Part shown: positions 1 to 14,800 of the stretch, piece by piece
Layout: every line of letters begins with the position of its first letter
How positions within the stretch are numbered: position 1 is the first letter of the stretch
Assembly: GCF_019059575.1 (NCBI RefSeq)
Contig: NW_024881989.1
Coordinates: forward strand, 62,001 to 126,000
Length of the DNA stretch: 64,000 nucleotides
Source: Amphibalanus amphitrite
Lineage: Eukaryota; Arthropoda; Thecostraca; Balanomorpha; Balanidae
Reading direction: 5' to 3'
Notes under the pieces: model-generated
Told to the model about the DNA's origin: nothing
Seen by the model: the letters and a program-made list of their open reading frames with translations, nothing else
The model's database searches: none
Program-made: the position numbers and the translations under genes

Positions 1-835
1 AAACAAGGAGAATTCAATAAAAATCGAAGGAATTCAAATTAAATCTGATTTTGATGTAGTTAAATGTGGATATTTTGAATCGGTTTGTTTGCTAATTATC
101 AAAGCAGAAGCATCTCCCACTCTGATGTCATTTTCCTCCAGATACACATTTTCAGCCTCCAAGCTGTAGGTATTGGGCAGAACCCTCTCACGAGCGTGAC
201 CATCGAGGCATCATGCTATCTGAATATCATGCCATTCTTAATATCATGCCTTTCCTTGCCCATTCTTTTATATTTTCCTCGCATGAAGCCTGGCTTTACA
301 CCACGTCGTCGCGGCTCACCATAGGTTTTCGTTCATGGTATCAAAATAGTCTACATTGGATTCATCTTCACTTACATCTAAGCTCATTTTGTACTCAAAT
401 AGCGAACAAAACTTGTAAACGAAGACAAGAACCTCTAGGTCAAGTTCTAGGTGAAAATGCGCATTTTATTGTACATGTTTTTTTGCATCTCGTATTGTAC
501 GCACGCGAATATTATCATGGCCACTGGCCAGCCTTTATGGGTATTCCGCTTTAGAAGAAAATGAATGGAGAATGAATTAAGATTCAGCGATAATTAAAAT
601 ACCGAATGAGCATTCCCGCCAAAATATCAAGCATATACTTCTTATGACATTTTTGGGTTTAACTTGAATTCCTTGGTTTTAATTTGAATCCTAATATTTT
701 TAAATGAAATTCCCTCGCTTTGATTTGTTGCCCTGGTGTTTTAATTTGAAGTCCTCTTGCTTTCATTTGAAGTCCTATTTATTTTATTTGAAGTCCTTTT
801 ATTTTAACTTGATGGTAAAAAGGTGTATACGCCTT
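1..835. other. AT-rich non-coding flank with short diverged repeats
   Basis: No convincing gene is visible. From about 665 to 815 a roughly 20-bp motif around ATTTGAAGTCCT recurs several times. The first 60 bases hold GAATTC-rich sequence that looks like a diverged inverted counterpart of the segment at 665-700. The stretch is probably decayed repeat DNA beyond the 3' end of the minus-strand gene. I see no domain in any short open frame here. Confidence 0.45.
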
Positions 836-936
836 CTGCTCCCTGAGTTATCCGAAGCCAGAGCATCTTTCTGTAATTTAGCTGAGGTATTTTTTCAGGC
901 TGAGAAACAGGGAGGAAGGAGGAGGGATGGGACAGA

Positions 937-1523
<587 letters not shown>

Positions 1524-1631
1524 AGCCCATTAGGTCAAGCAGCTGGAACAAATTTACTGTTACAAATCCATCACAAAGGGAGCTGAATTCCCTGTAAGCG
1601 ATACAGCACCGTAGGCTGCTAACTGACGTCT

Positions 1632-1815
1632 ATCCGATAGCTCGGTTGGTAGAGCGCTGGACTGCCGGTAGTGAAAGCCCGGGTTCGAGCCGCTCCGGCG
1701 CTCGATATTTGGGACTCCTGACGGGGATGGTCCGTGGTTGGTGGGAGCAGCCGCGGTCAGTTGAAGTCGTGAGTGGGGCGGACCGCGTCCAGCTTTGCTG
1801 AGCACGTTTAACCAC
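1632..1815 (+). mobile_element. tRNA-derived SINE, copy A
   Basis: A tRNA-like head carries a box A (TAGCTCGGTTGG, near 1638) and a box B (GGTTCGAGCC, near 1682). It is followed by a non-tRNA body with GACTCCTGACGGGGATGG and a stretch ending near GCACGTTTAACC. The same head-plus-body arrangement recurs at 36904-37110 with GCCTCCTGACAGGTATGG. Two dispersed copies sharing both parts indicate a SINE rather than a tRNA gene. The exact 3' end is uncertain. Confidence 0.72.
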
Positions 1816-2293
1816 GGCCTGTAATTTTCCCCATTACCCGGAATTGCCTAATCGGACGGGTAGGGGCTGGGGCCTGCGCGACCATCTGCTTAACGTGGGC
1901 TCCGGCTCTGTCAATCCGCCTATTCAAACATTCGAACAAAATTTTGACAACTACCGATAGCAAGCAACCGAAAGCTGAAAGAGCCCAAGGCGAGAAAATC
2001 AACAAACAGCAAAAGATTTAAATCATGTATACCATATACCGTAACAGCACAAAACACGCCACTTGCTCACCAACACTCACGAGCGATTCCAAACAACCTA
2101 GACCCCGACCGGTCCCTGGGCACAGGCAGTGGCGCAGGATAGCCCCGGCCGGCCCTAGGCGGGCCGCGCAGCCAACTCACCGCGTGCTGCAGTGCCGCCT
2201 CCGGGAGCGACTCTCACCGGCCTGGCGCGGCGCCAGCTCCGCCGCTCACCGGCGCAGCCCGGTGCCAGCTCACCGACTCAGCGCGGCGCCAGC
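1816..2293. other. 3' flank of the zinc-knuckle gene
   Basis: The transcript of the minus-strand gene would leave its stop codon here. I see no consensus AATAAA on the minus strand within this stretch. The 3' UTR may therefore extend further left, or use a variant signal. No other gene, RNA or repeat is recognised. Confidence 0.4.
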
Positions 2294-2894
2294 TCACCAT
2301 CCCGGCCCGGCGCCAGCACCGCCGCCCGCTCGCAGCCGGTCCCTGTTCCTTTTCCGCCGGGTCTTGGCGCCGGCGGCGGCGGCTCGGTCGCCCACAGCGG
2401 GCGCCTCTCCGGCCGTCCCCTTCCACTGGCTGGCGCGCTGCTTCTTGCGCTGCTTTCTGCTCAGTTTGGGTGTGCGCGCGGCGCTCTGCGCGTGTTCCCG
2501 ATCCTCTCTGTCGAGCAGTGACAGGTCCCAGGAGCGTCCGGCCGCCGTCAGTGCGGAGAGCTCCGAGCCCGGCTCGTCGTCCGACTCCAACGTCACGGTG
2601 AGCGGTACCTCCGACACCTCGGCGGGCGAGCGGGCGTCCTCGGAGCCCGAGTGCAGCTCCACCTCCAGCACCTCAGCCGGCGCCGACCTGCGCGCGGCGG
2701 CGGCCCGCTGGCGGCGCCGCGGCCGCGGGCTGGCCGGAGCGCTGGCCGCGCCCGCCGGCGACTCGCCGCGGGCCGGCGAGGACGGCGCACTGCTGGGCCG
2801 CGGCCGGGGCAGCCGCTGACCCTGCAGCAGCGTCTGCACCAGCTGGTGGGCCGCCCGAGCCGCCGACACATCACCGGAGATGTTGATCAGCCAC
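2294..2894 (-). CDS. ZCCHC7: ZCCHC7-like exon 8 (terminal exon)
   Basis: 601 bp from an acceptor (CCGTCCGCCGCCAG) to the stop at 2294. It begins WLINISGDVSAARAAHQLV, then QTLLQGQ, which reads like a short amphipathic segment. A Pro/Ala/Arg-rich stretch and two acidic patches follow (VLEVELHSGSED, LTVTLESDDEPGSE), then a strongly basic tail (LSRKQRKKQRASQWKG, KTRRKRNRDRLR). The acidic patches resemble those of exon 1, which supports a common protein. The basic tail fits a nuclear RNA-binding protein. Confidence 0.68.
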
Positions 2895-5800
2895 CTGGCG
2901 GCGGACGGGGGGGGGGGGGGCACTGATAGCGACAGGGGACGGGCGGATGGTGGGGGGCACTGATAGCGACAGGGGACACTTCTAGCGATAAGTTCGAGAA
3001 GCATGCATATTTCACAACGAAAACAAACGTGGATGTGTGCCAGCAACAAACATAAGTGCACTAGCAATTTTAACTTTTTTGCGACCGAACAATGAAAGGA
3101 CATACCTAGTTACTAGCTTCAGCTTCCTGACAGCTTTCGTGCGTGAAGCATCCTAGCATGATACCTATGCAATAGCACGAGATAATATGACTGAGACCAG
3201 CGAGAGCTCAGTCGGCCGAATGAGACCGGCAGTGGTCCCCGCCCGCCACTCACCCTCGCCCCCCGCCACTCACGAGTCATGGTCCCCGCCCCCCCCCCCC
3301 GCCACTCACGAGTCATGGTCCCCCCGCCACTCACGAGTCATGGTCCCCGCCCCCGCCCCCCCCCCCCCTCCCCCGCCACTCACGAGTCATGGTCCCCCGC
3401 CCGCCACTCACGAGTCATGGTCCCCCGCCCCCGCCACTCACGAGTCATGGTCCCCCCCCGCCCGCCACTCACGAGTGGTCGCCCAGCTGCTCGTAGGTGA
3501 GTTCGGCGCCCGTTTCGCGCTCGATGCGCCGGCGCCGTTTTGGCGCGAACACGGCGTCCATTTGGGCGGGTGTGGCCACCAGGCCGGACACCTGGCGGCA
3601 GGCGCGCGCCGTCTCCGTGTACGAGACGACGCGCTGCGAGAGTGACGACCGGATGGTGTACCGCTGGAGACGGAGCAGGGCCGTCAGAGCACAGAGCAGA
3701 CTGACGGAACAGAGGCCGTCAGAGCACGGAACAGACTGACGGAACAGACACCGTCAGAGCACAGAGCAGACTGACGGAACAGAGGCCGTCAGAGCACGGA
3801 ACAGACACCGTCAGAACATAGAGCAGACCGTCAGAACAGACACCGTCAGAGCACAGAGCAGACACCGTCAGAGCAGACACCGTCAGAGCACAGAGCAGAC
3901 ACCGTCAGAGCACAGAGCAGACTGACGGAACACACACCGTCAGAGCACAGAGCAGACACCGTCAGAGCACAGAGCAGACACCGTCAGAGCAGACACCGTC
4001 AGAGCACAGAGCAGACCGACGGAGCAGGGACCGTCAGAGCACAGAACAGACTGACGGAACAGACACCGTCAGAGCACAGAGCAGACTATCAGAACACAGA
4101 CACCGTCAGAGCACAGAGCAGACTGACGGAACAGACACCGTCAGAGCACAGAGCAGACTGACGGAACACAGACACCGTCAGAGCACAGAGCAGACTGACG
4201 GAAGAGACACCGTCAGAGCACAGAGCAGACTGTCAGAACAAAGACACCGTCAGAGCACAGAGCAGACTGACGGAAGAGACACCGTCAGAGCACAGAGCAG
4301 ACCGTCAGAACAGACACCGTCAGAGCACAGAGCAGACTGACGGAACACACACCGTCAGAGCACAGAGCAGACTGTCAAAACAGACACCGTCAGAGCACAG
4401 AGCAGACTGACGGAACAGACACCGTCAGAGCACAGAGCAGACTGTCAGAACACAGAACAGACTGTCAGAACAGACACCGTCAGAACACAGAGCAGACTGT
4501 CAGAGCACAGAGCAGACTGACGGAACAGACACCGTCAGAGCACAGAGCAGACTGACGGAACAGACACCGTCAGAACACAGAGCAGACTGACGGAACAGAC
4601 ACCGTCAGAACACAGAACAGACACCGTCAGAACACAGAGCAGACTGTCAGAGCACAGAGCAGACTGACGGAACAGACACCGCCAGAGCACAGAGCAGACT
4701 GACGGAACAGACACCGTCAGAGCACAGAGCAGACTGACGGAACAGACACCGTCAGAGCACAGAGCAGACTGACGGAACAGACACCGTCAGAGCACAGAGC
4801 AGACTGACGGAACAGACACCGTCAGAGCACAGAGCAGGGCCGTCAGAGCACAGAGCAGACTGACGGAACAGACACCGTCAGAACACAGAACAGACTGACG
4901 GAACAGACACCGTCAGAGCACAGAGCAGACTGTCAGAACACAGACACCGTCAGAGCACAGAGCAGACCGACGGAACACACACCGTCAGAGCACAGAGCAG
5001 ACTGACGGAACACACACCGTCAGAGCACAGAGCAGACTGACGGAACACACACCGTCAGAGCACAGAGCAGACTGACGGAACAGACACTGTCAGAGCACAG
5101 AGCAGACTGACGGAACACAGACACCGCCAGAGCACAGAGCAGACTGACGGAACAGACACCGTCAGAGCACAGAGCAGACTGACGGAACAGACACCGTCAG
5201 AGCACAGAGCAGACTGACGGAACAGACACCGTCAGAGCACAGAGCAGACTGACGGAACAGACACCGTCAGAGCACAGAGCAGGGCCGTCAGAGCACAGAG
5301 CAGACTGACGGAACAGACACCGTCAGAACACAGAACAGACTGACGGAACAGACACCGTCAGAGCACAGAGCAGACTGTCAGAACACAGACACCGTCAGAG
5401 CACAGAGCAGACCGACGGAACACACACCGTCAGAGCACAGAGCAGACTGACGGAACACACACCGTCAGAGCACAGAGCAGACTGACGGAACACACACCGT
5501 CAGAGCACAGAGCAGACTGACGGAACAGACACCGTCAGAGCACAGAGCAGACTGTCAGAACACAGAACAGACTGTCAGAACAGACACCGTCAGAGCACAG
5601 AGCAGACTGACGGAACAGACACCGTCAGAGCACAGAGCAGACTGTCAGAACACAGAGCAGATTGACGGAACAGACACCGTCAGAGCACAGAGCAGACTGA
5701 CGGAACACACACCGTCAGAGCACAGAGCAGACTGTCAAAACAGACACCGTCAGAGCACAGAGCAGACTGTCAGAACACAGACACTGTCAGAGCACAGAGC

Positions 5801-8800
5801 AGACTGACGGAACAGACACCGTCAGAGCACAGAGCAGACTGACGGAAGACACACCGTCAGAGCACAGCGCAGACTGTCAGAGCAGACACCGTCAGAGCAC
5901 AGAACAGACTGACGGAACAGACACCGTCAGAGCACAGAGCAGACTGTCAGAGCACAGAGCAGACTGACGGAACAGACACCATCAGAGCACAGAGCAGACT
6001 GACGGAACAGACACCGTCAGAGCACAGAGCAGACTGTCAGAACACAGACACTGTCAGAGCACAGAGCAGACTGACGGAACAGACACCGTCAGAGCACAGA
6101 GCAGACTGACGGAACAGACACCGTCAGAGCACAGAGCAGACTGACGGAAGACACACCGTCAGAGCACAGCGCAGACTGTCAGAGCAGACACCGTCAGAGC
6201 ACAGAACAGACAGACGGAACAGACACCGTCAGAGCACAGAGCAGACTGACGGAACACACACCGTCAGAGCACAGAGCAGACTGACGGAACAGACACCGTC
6301 AGAGCACAGAGCAGACTGTCAGAACACAGACACTGTCAGAGCACAGAGCACACTGACGGAACAGACACAGTCAGAGCACAGAGCAGACTGATGGAACAGA
6401 CACCGTCAGAGCACAGAGCAGACTGACGGAACAGACACCGTCAGAGCACAGAGCAGACTGACGGAACACACACCGTCAGAGCACAGAGCAGACTGTCAGA
6501 GCACAGAGCAGACTGACGGAACACAGACACCGTTAGAGCACAGAACAGACACCGTCAGAGCAGACACCGTCACAGCACAGAACAGACTGACGGAACAGAC
6601 ACCGTCAAAGCACAGAGCAGGGCCGTCAGAGCACAGAGCAGACTGACGGAACAGACACCGTCAGAGCACAGAGCAGACTGTCAGAACACAGACACCGTCA
6701 GAGCACAGAACAGACTGACGGAACAGACACCGTCAGAGCACAGAGCAGACTGACGGAACAGACACCGTCAGAGCACAGAACAGACTGACGGAACACACAC
6801 CGTCAGAGCACAGAGTAGACTGACGGAACACACACCGTCAGAGCACAGAGCAGACTGACGGAAAACACACCGTCAGAGCACAGAGCAGACTGACGGAACA
6901 CACACCGTCAGAGCACAGAGCACACTGACGGAACAGACACCGTCAGAGCACAGAGCAGACTGTCAGAACACAGAACAGACTGTCAGAACAGACACCGTCA
7001 GAGCACAGAGCAGACTGACGGAACAGACACCGTCAGAGCACAGAGCAGACTGACGGAACAGACACCGTCAGAGCACAGAGCAGACTGACGGAACAGACAC
7101 CGTCAGAGCACAGAGCAGACTGACGGAAGACACACCGTCAGAGCACAGCGCAGACTGTCAGAGCAGACACCGTCAGAGCACAGAACAGACTGACGGAACA
7201 GACACCGTCAGAGCACAGAGCAGACTGTCAGAGCACAGAGCAGACTGACGGAACAGACACCATCAGAGCACAGAGCAGACTGACGGAACAGACACCGTCA
7301 GAGCACAGAGCAGACTGTCAGAACACAGACACTGTCAGAGCACAGAGCAGACTGTCAGAACAGACACCGTCAGAGCACAGAGCAGACTGACGGAACAGAC
7401 ACCGTCAGAGCACAGAGCAGACTGTCAGAACACAGACACTGTCAGAGCACAGAGCAGACTGACGGAACAGACACCGTCAGAGCACAGAGCAGACTGACGG
7501 AACAGACACCGTCAGAGCACAGAGCAGACTGACGGAACAGACACCGTCAGAGCACAGAGCAGACTGACGGAACACACACCGTCAGAGCACAGCGCAGACT
7601 GTCAGAGCACAGAACAGACTGACGGAACAGACACCGTCAGAGCACAGAGCAGACTGTCAGAGCACAGAGCAGACTGACGGAACAGACACCGTCAGAGCAC
7701 AGAGCAGACTGACGGAACAGACACCGTCAGAGCACAGAGCAGACTGTCAGAACACAGACACTGTCAGAGCACAGAGCAGACTGACGGAACAGACACCGTC
7801 AGAGCACAGAGCAGACTGACGGAACAGACACCGTCAGAGCACAGAGCAGACTGACGGAACAGACACCGTCAGAGCACAGAACAGACACCGTCAGAACACA
7901 GAGCAGACTGTCAGAGCACAGAGCAGACTGACGGAACAGACACCGCCAGAGCACAGAGCAGACTGACGGAACAGACACCGTCAGAGCACAGAGCAGACTG
8001 ACGGAACAGACACCGTCAGAGCACAGAGCAGACTGTCAGAACACAGACACTGTCAGAGCACAGAGCAGACTGTCAGAACACAGACACCGTCAGAGCACAG
8101 AGCAGACTGACGGAACAGACACCGTCAGAGCACAGAGCAGACTGTCAGAACACAGACACCGTCAGAGCACAGAGCAGACTGTCAGAGCACAGAGCAGACT
8201 GACGGAACAGACACCGTCAGCGCACAGAGCAGACTGTCAGAACACAGACACTGTCAGAGCACAGAGCAGACTGACGGAACAGACACCGTCAGAGCACAGA
8301 GCAGACTGACGGAACAGACACCATCAGAGCACAGAGCAGACTGACGGAACAGACACCGTCAGAGCACAGAGCAGACTGACGGAAGACACACCGTCAGAGC
8401 ACAGAGCAGACTGACGGAACAGACACCGTCAGAGCACAGAGCAGACTGTCAGAATACAGAACAGACTGTCAGAACAGACACCGTCAGAACACAGAGCAGA
8501 CTGTCAGAGCAAGAGCAGACTGACGGAACAGACACCGTCAGAGCACAGAGCAGACTGACGGAACAGACACCGTCAGAACACAGAGCAGACTGACGGAACA
8601 GACACCGTCAGAGCACAGAGCAGACTGACGGAACAGACACCGTCAGAGCACAGAGCAGACTGACGGAACAGACACCGCCAGAGCACAGAGCAGACTGACG
8701 GAACAGACACCGTCAGAGCACAGAGCAGACTGACGGAACAGACACCGTCAGAGCACAGAACAGACACCGTCAGAACACAGAGCAGACTGTCAGAGCACAG

Positions 8801-11800
8801 AGCAGACTGACGGAACAGACACCGCCAGAGCACAGAGCAGACTGACGGAACAGACACCGTCAGAGCACAGAGCAGACCGACGGAACAGACACCGTCAGAG
8901 CACAGAGCAGACTGACGGAACAGACACCGTCAGAGCACAGAGCAGACTGACGGAACACACACCGTCAGAGCACAGAGCAGACTGTCAGAGCACAGAGCAG
9001 ACTGACGGAACACAGACACCGTTAGAGCACAGAACAGACACCGTCAGAGCAGACACCGTCACAGCACAGAACAGACTGACGGAACAGACACCGTCAGAGC
9101 ACAGAGCAGGGCCGTCAGAGCACAGAGCAGACTGACGGAACAGACACCGTCAGAGCACAGAGCAGACTGACGGAACAGACACCGTCAGAGCACAGAACAG
9201 ACTGACGGAACACACACCGTCAGAGCACAGAGCAGACTGACGGAACACACACCGTCAGAGCACAGAGCAGACTGACGGAACACACACCGTCAGAGCACAG
9301 AGCAGACTGACGGAACACACACCGTCAGAGCACAGAGCAGACTGACGGAACAGACACCGTCAGAGCACAGAGCAGACTGTCAGAACACAGAACAGACTGT
9401 CAGAACAGACACCGTCAGAGCACAGAGCAGACTGACGGAACAGACACCGTCAGAGCACAGAGCAGACTGTCAGAACACAGACACTGTCAGAGCACAGAGC
9501 AGACTGACGGAACAGACACCGTCAGAGCACAGAGCAGACTGACGGAACAGACACCGTCAGAGCACAGAGCAGACTGACGGAACACACACCGTCAGAGCAC
9601 AGCGCAGACTGTCAGAGCAGACACCGTCAGAGCACAGAACAGACTGACGGAACAGACACCGTCAGAGCACAGAGCAGACTGTCAGAGCACAGAGCAGACT
9701 GACGGAACAGACACCGTCAGAGCACAGAGCAGACTGACGGAACAGACACCGTCAGAGCACAGAGCAGACTGTCAGAACACAGACACTGTCAGAGCACAGA
9801 GCAGACTGACGGAACAGACACCGTCAGAGCACAGAGCAGACTGACGGAACAGACACCGTCAGAGCACAGAGCAGACTGACGGAATAGACACCGTCAGAGC
9901 ACAGAGCAGACTGACGGAAGACACACCGTCAGAGCACAGCGCAGACTGTCAGAGCAGACACCGTCAGAGCACAGAACAGACTGACGGAAGAGACACCGTC
10001 AGAGCACAGAGCAGACTGACGGAACACACACCGTCAGAGCACAGAGCAGACTGACGGAACAGACACCGTCAGAGCACAGAGCAGACTGTCAGAACACAGA
10101 CACTGTCAGAGCACAGAGCAGACTGACGGAACAGACACCTCAGAGCACAGAGCAGACTGACGGAACAGACACCGTCAGAGCACAGAGCAGACTGACGGAA
10201 CAGACACCGTCAGAGCACAGAGCAGACTGTCAGAACACAGACACTGTCAGAGCACAGAGCAGACTGTCAGAACACAGACACCGTCAGAGCACAGAGCAGA
10301 CTGACGGAACAGACACCGTCAGAGCACAGAGCAGACTGTCAGAACACAGACACCGTCAGAGCACAGAGCAGACTGTCAGAACACAGACACTGTCAGAGCA
10401 CAGAGCAGACTGACGGAACAGACACCGTCAGCGCACAGAGCAGACTGTCAGAACACAGACACTGTCAGAGCACAGAGCAGACTGACGGAACAGACACCGT
10501 CAGAGCACAGAGCAGACTGATGGAACAGACACCATCAGAGCACAGAGCAGACTGACGGAACAGACACCGTCAGAGCACAGAGCAGACTGACGGAAGACAC
10601 ACCGTCAGAGCACAGAGCAGACTGACGGAACAGACACCGTCAGAGCACAGAGCAGACTGTCAGATGTGACTGTCAGAACAGACACCGTCAGAACACAGAG
10701 CAGACTGTCAGAGCAAGAGCAGACTGACGGAACAGACACCGTCAGAGCACAGAGCAGACTGTCAGAACACAGACACTGTCAGAGCACAGAGCAGACTGTC
10801 AGAACACAGACACTGTCAGAGCACAGAGCAGACTGACGGAACAGACACCGTCAGCGCACAGAGCAGACTGTCAGAACACAGACACCGTCAGAGCACAGAG
10901 CAGACTGACGGAACAGACACCGTCAGAGCACAGAGCAGACTGTCAGAACACAGACACCGTCAGAGCACAGAGCAGACTGTCAGAGCACAGAGCAGACTGA
11001 CGGAACAGACACCGTCAGCGCACAGAGCAGACTGTCAGAACACAGACACTGTCAGAGCACAGAGCAGACTGACGGAACAGACACCGTCAGAGCACAGAGC
11101 AGACTGACGGAACAGACACCATCAGAGCACAGAGCAGACTGACGGAACAGACACCGTCAGAGCACAGAGCAGACTGACGGAAGACACACCGTCAGAGCAC
11201 AGAGCAGACTGACGGAACAGACACCGTCAGAGCACAGAGCAGACTGTCAGAACACAGACACTGTCAGAGCACAGAGCAGACTGTCAGAACACAGACACCG
11301 TCAGAGCACAGAGCAGACTGACGGAACAGACACCGTCAGAGCACAGAGCAGACTGTCAGAACACAGACACCGTCAGAGCACAGAGCAGACTGTCAGAGCA
11401 CAGAGCAGACTGACGGAACAGACACCGTCAGCGCACAGAGCAGACTGTCAGAACACAGACACTGTCAGAGCACAGAGCAGACTGACGGAACAGACACCGT
11501 CAGAGCACAGAGCAGACTGACGGAACAGACACCATCAGAGCACAGAGCAGACTGACGGAACAGACACCGTCAGAGCACAGAGCAGACTGACGGAAGACAC
11601 ACCGTCAGAGCACAGAGCAGACTGACGGAACAGACACCGTCAGAGCACAGAGCAGACTGTCAGAATACAGAACAGACTGTCAGAACAGACACCGTCAGAA
11701 CACAGAGCAGACTGTCAGAGCAAGAGCAGACTGACGGAACAGACACCGTCAGAGCACAGAGCAGACTGACGGAACAGACACCGTCAGAACACAGAGCAGA

Positions 11801-14800
11801 CTGACGGAACAGACACCGTCAGAGCACAGAGCAGACTGACGGAACAGACACCGTCAGAGCACAGAGCAGACTGACGGAACAGACACCGCCAGAGCACAGA
11901 GCAGACTGACGGAACAGACACCGTCAGAGCACAGAGCAGACTGACGGAACAGACACCGTCAGAGCACAGAACAGACACCGTCAGAACACAGAGCAGACTG
12001 TCAGAGCACAGAGCAGACTGACGGAACAGACACCGCCAGAGCACAGAGCAGACTGACGGAACAGACACCGTCAGAGCACAGAGCAGACCGACGGAACAGA
12101 CACCGTCAGAGCACAGAGCAGACTGACGGAACAGACACCGTCAGAGCACAGAGCAGACTGACGGAACACACACCGTCAGAGCACAGAGCAGACTGTCAGA
12201 GCACAGAGCAGACTGACGGAACACAGACACCGTTAGAGCACAGAACAGACACCGTCAGAGCAGACACCGTCACAGCACAGAACAGACTGACGGAACAGAC
12301 ACCGTCAGAGCACAGAGCAGGGCCGTCAGAGCACAGAGCAGACTGACGGAACAGACACCGTCAGAGCACAGAGCAGACTGACGGAACAGACACCGTCAGA
12401 GCACAGAACAGACTGACGGAACACACACCGTCAGAGCACAGAGCAGACTGACGGAACACACACCGTCAGAGCACAGAGCAGACTGACGGAACACACACCG
12501 TCAGAGCACAGAGCAGACTGACGGAACACACACCGTCAGAGCACAGAGCAGACTGACGGAACAGACACCGTCAGAGCACAGAGCAGACTGTCAGAACACA
12601 GAACAGACTGTCAGAACAGACACCGTCAGAGCACAGAGCAGACTGACGGAACAGACACCGTCAGAGCACAGAGCAGACTGTCAGAACACAGACACTGTCA
12701 GAGCACAGAGCAGACTGACGGAACAGACACCGTCAGAGCACAGAGCAGACTGACGGAACAGACACCGTCAGAGCACAGAGCAGACTGACGGAACACACAC
12801 CGTCAGAGCACAGCGCAGACTGTCAGAGCAGACACCGTCAGAGCACAGAACAGACTGACGGAACAGACACCGTCAGAGCACAGAGCAGACTGTCAGAGCA
12901 CAGAGCAGACTGACGGAACAGACACCGTCAGAGCACAGAGCAGACTGACGGAACAGACACCGTCAGAGCACAGAGCAGACTGTCAGAACACAGACACTGT
13001 CAGAGCACAGAGCAGACTGACGGAACAGACACCGTCAGAGCACAGAGCAGACTGACGGAACAGACACCGTCAGAGCACAGAGCAGACTGACGGAATAGAC
13101 ACCGTCAGAGCACAGAGCAGACTGACGGAAGACACACCGTCAGAGCACAGCGCAGACTGTCAGAGCAGACACCGTCAGAGCACAGAACAGACTGACGGAA
13201 GAGACACCGTCAGAGCACAGAGCAGACTGACGGAACACACACCGTCAGAGCACAGAGCAGACTGACGGAACAGACACCGTCAGAGCACAGAGCAGACTGT
13301 CAGAACACAGACACTGTCAGAGCACAGAGCAGACTGACGGAACAGACACCTCAGAGCACAGAGCAGACTGACGGAACAGACACCGTCAGAGCACAGAGCA
13401 GACTGACGGAACAGACACCGTCAGAGCACAGAGCAGACTGTCAGAACACAGACACTGTCAGAGCACAGAGCAGACTGTCAGAACACAGACACCGTCAGAG
13501 CACAGAGCAGACTGACGGAACAGACACCGTCAGAGCACAGAGCAGACTGTCAGAACACAGACACCGTCAGAGCACAGAGCAGACTGTCAGAACACAGACA
13601 CTGTCAGAGCACAGAGCAGACTGACGGAACAGACACCGTCAGCGCACAGAGCAGACTGTCAGAACACAGACACTGTCAGAGCACAGAGCAGACTGACGGA
13701 ACAGACACCGTCAGAGCACAGAGCAGACTGATGGAACAGACACCATCAGAGCACAGAGCAGACTGACGGAACAGACACCGTCAGAGCACAGAGCAGACTG
13801 ACGGAAGACACACCGTCAGAGCACAGAGCAGACTGACGGAACAGACACCGTCAGAGCACAGAGCAGACTGTCAGATGTGACTGTCAGAACAGACACCGTC
13901 AGAACACAGAGCAGACTGTCAGAGCAAGAGCAGACTGACGGAACAGACACCGTCAGAGCACAGAGCAGACTGTCAGAACACAGACACTGTCAGAGCACAG
14001 AGCAGACTGTCAGAACACAGACACTGTCAGAGCACAGAGCAGACTGACGGAACAGACACCGTCAGCGCACAGAGCAGACTGTCAGAACACAGACACCGTC
14101 AGAGCACAGAGCAGACTGACGGAACAGACACCGTCAGAGCACAGAGCAGACTGTCAGAACACAGACACCGTCAGAGCACAGAGCAGACTGTCAGAGCACA
14201 GAGCAGACTGACGGAACAGACACCGTCAGCGCACAGAGCAGACTGTCAGAACACAGACACTGTCAGAGCACAGAGCAGACTGACGGAACAGACACCGTCA
14301 GAGCACAGAGCAGACTGACGGAACAGACACCATCAGAGCACAGAGCAGACTGACGGAACAGACACCGTCAGAGCACAGAGCAGACTGACGGAAGACACAC
14401 CGTCAGAGCACAGAGCAGACTGACGGAACAGACACCGTCAGAGCACAGAGCAGACTGTCAGAACACAGAACAGACTGTCAGAACAGACACCGTCAGAACA
14501 CAGAGCAGACTGTCAGAGCAAGAGCAGACTGACGGAACAGACACCGTCAGAGCACAGAGCAGACTGACGGAACAGACACCGTCAGAACACAGAGCAGACT
14601 GACGGAACAGACACCGTCAGAGCACAGAGCAGACTGACGGAACAGACACCGTCAGAGCACAGAACAGACACCGTCAGAACCATTAGCGTCGCCACGGGGG
14701 GGGCAAGCGGGGCAGCTTGCCCCCCCAACCTCGGACCGGGCACCCCCTGAGATCGATACAGATCCGATGAGATTTTGGAGTCGGGAAAAAATTGGGGGGG

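Noticed and set aside
2025-2819. Plus-strand open frames over 2.0-3.7 kb
   Set aside because: Antisense shadows of GC-rich exons 7 and 8 of the minus-strand gene. The minus strand has matching splice phases and a meaningful basic tail.
8573-12068. Identical 94-codon frames at 8573-8857 and 11784-12068
   Set aside because: Part of the 3,211-bp satellite duplication; not paralogous genes.
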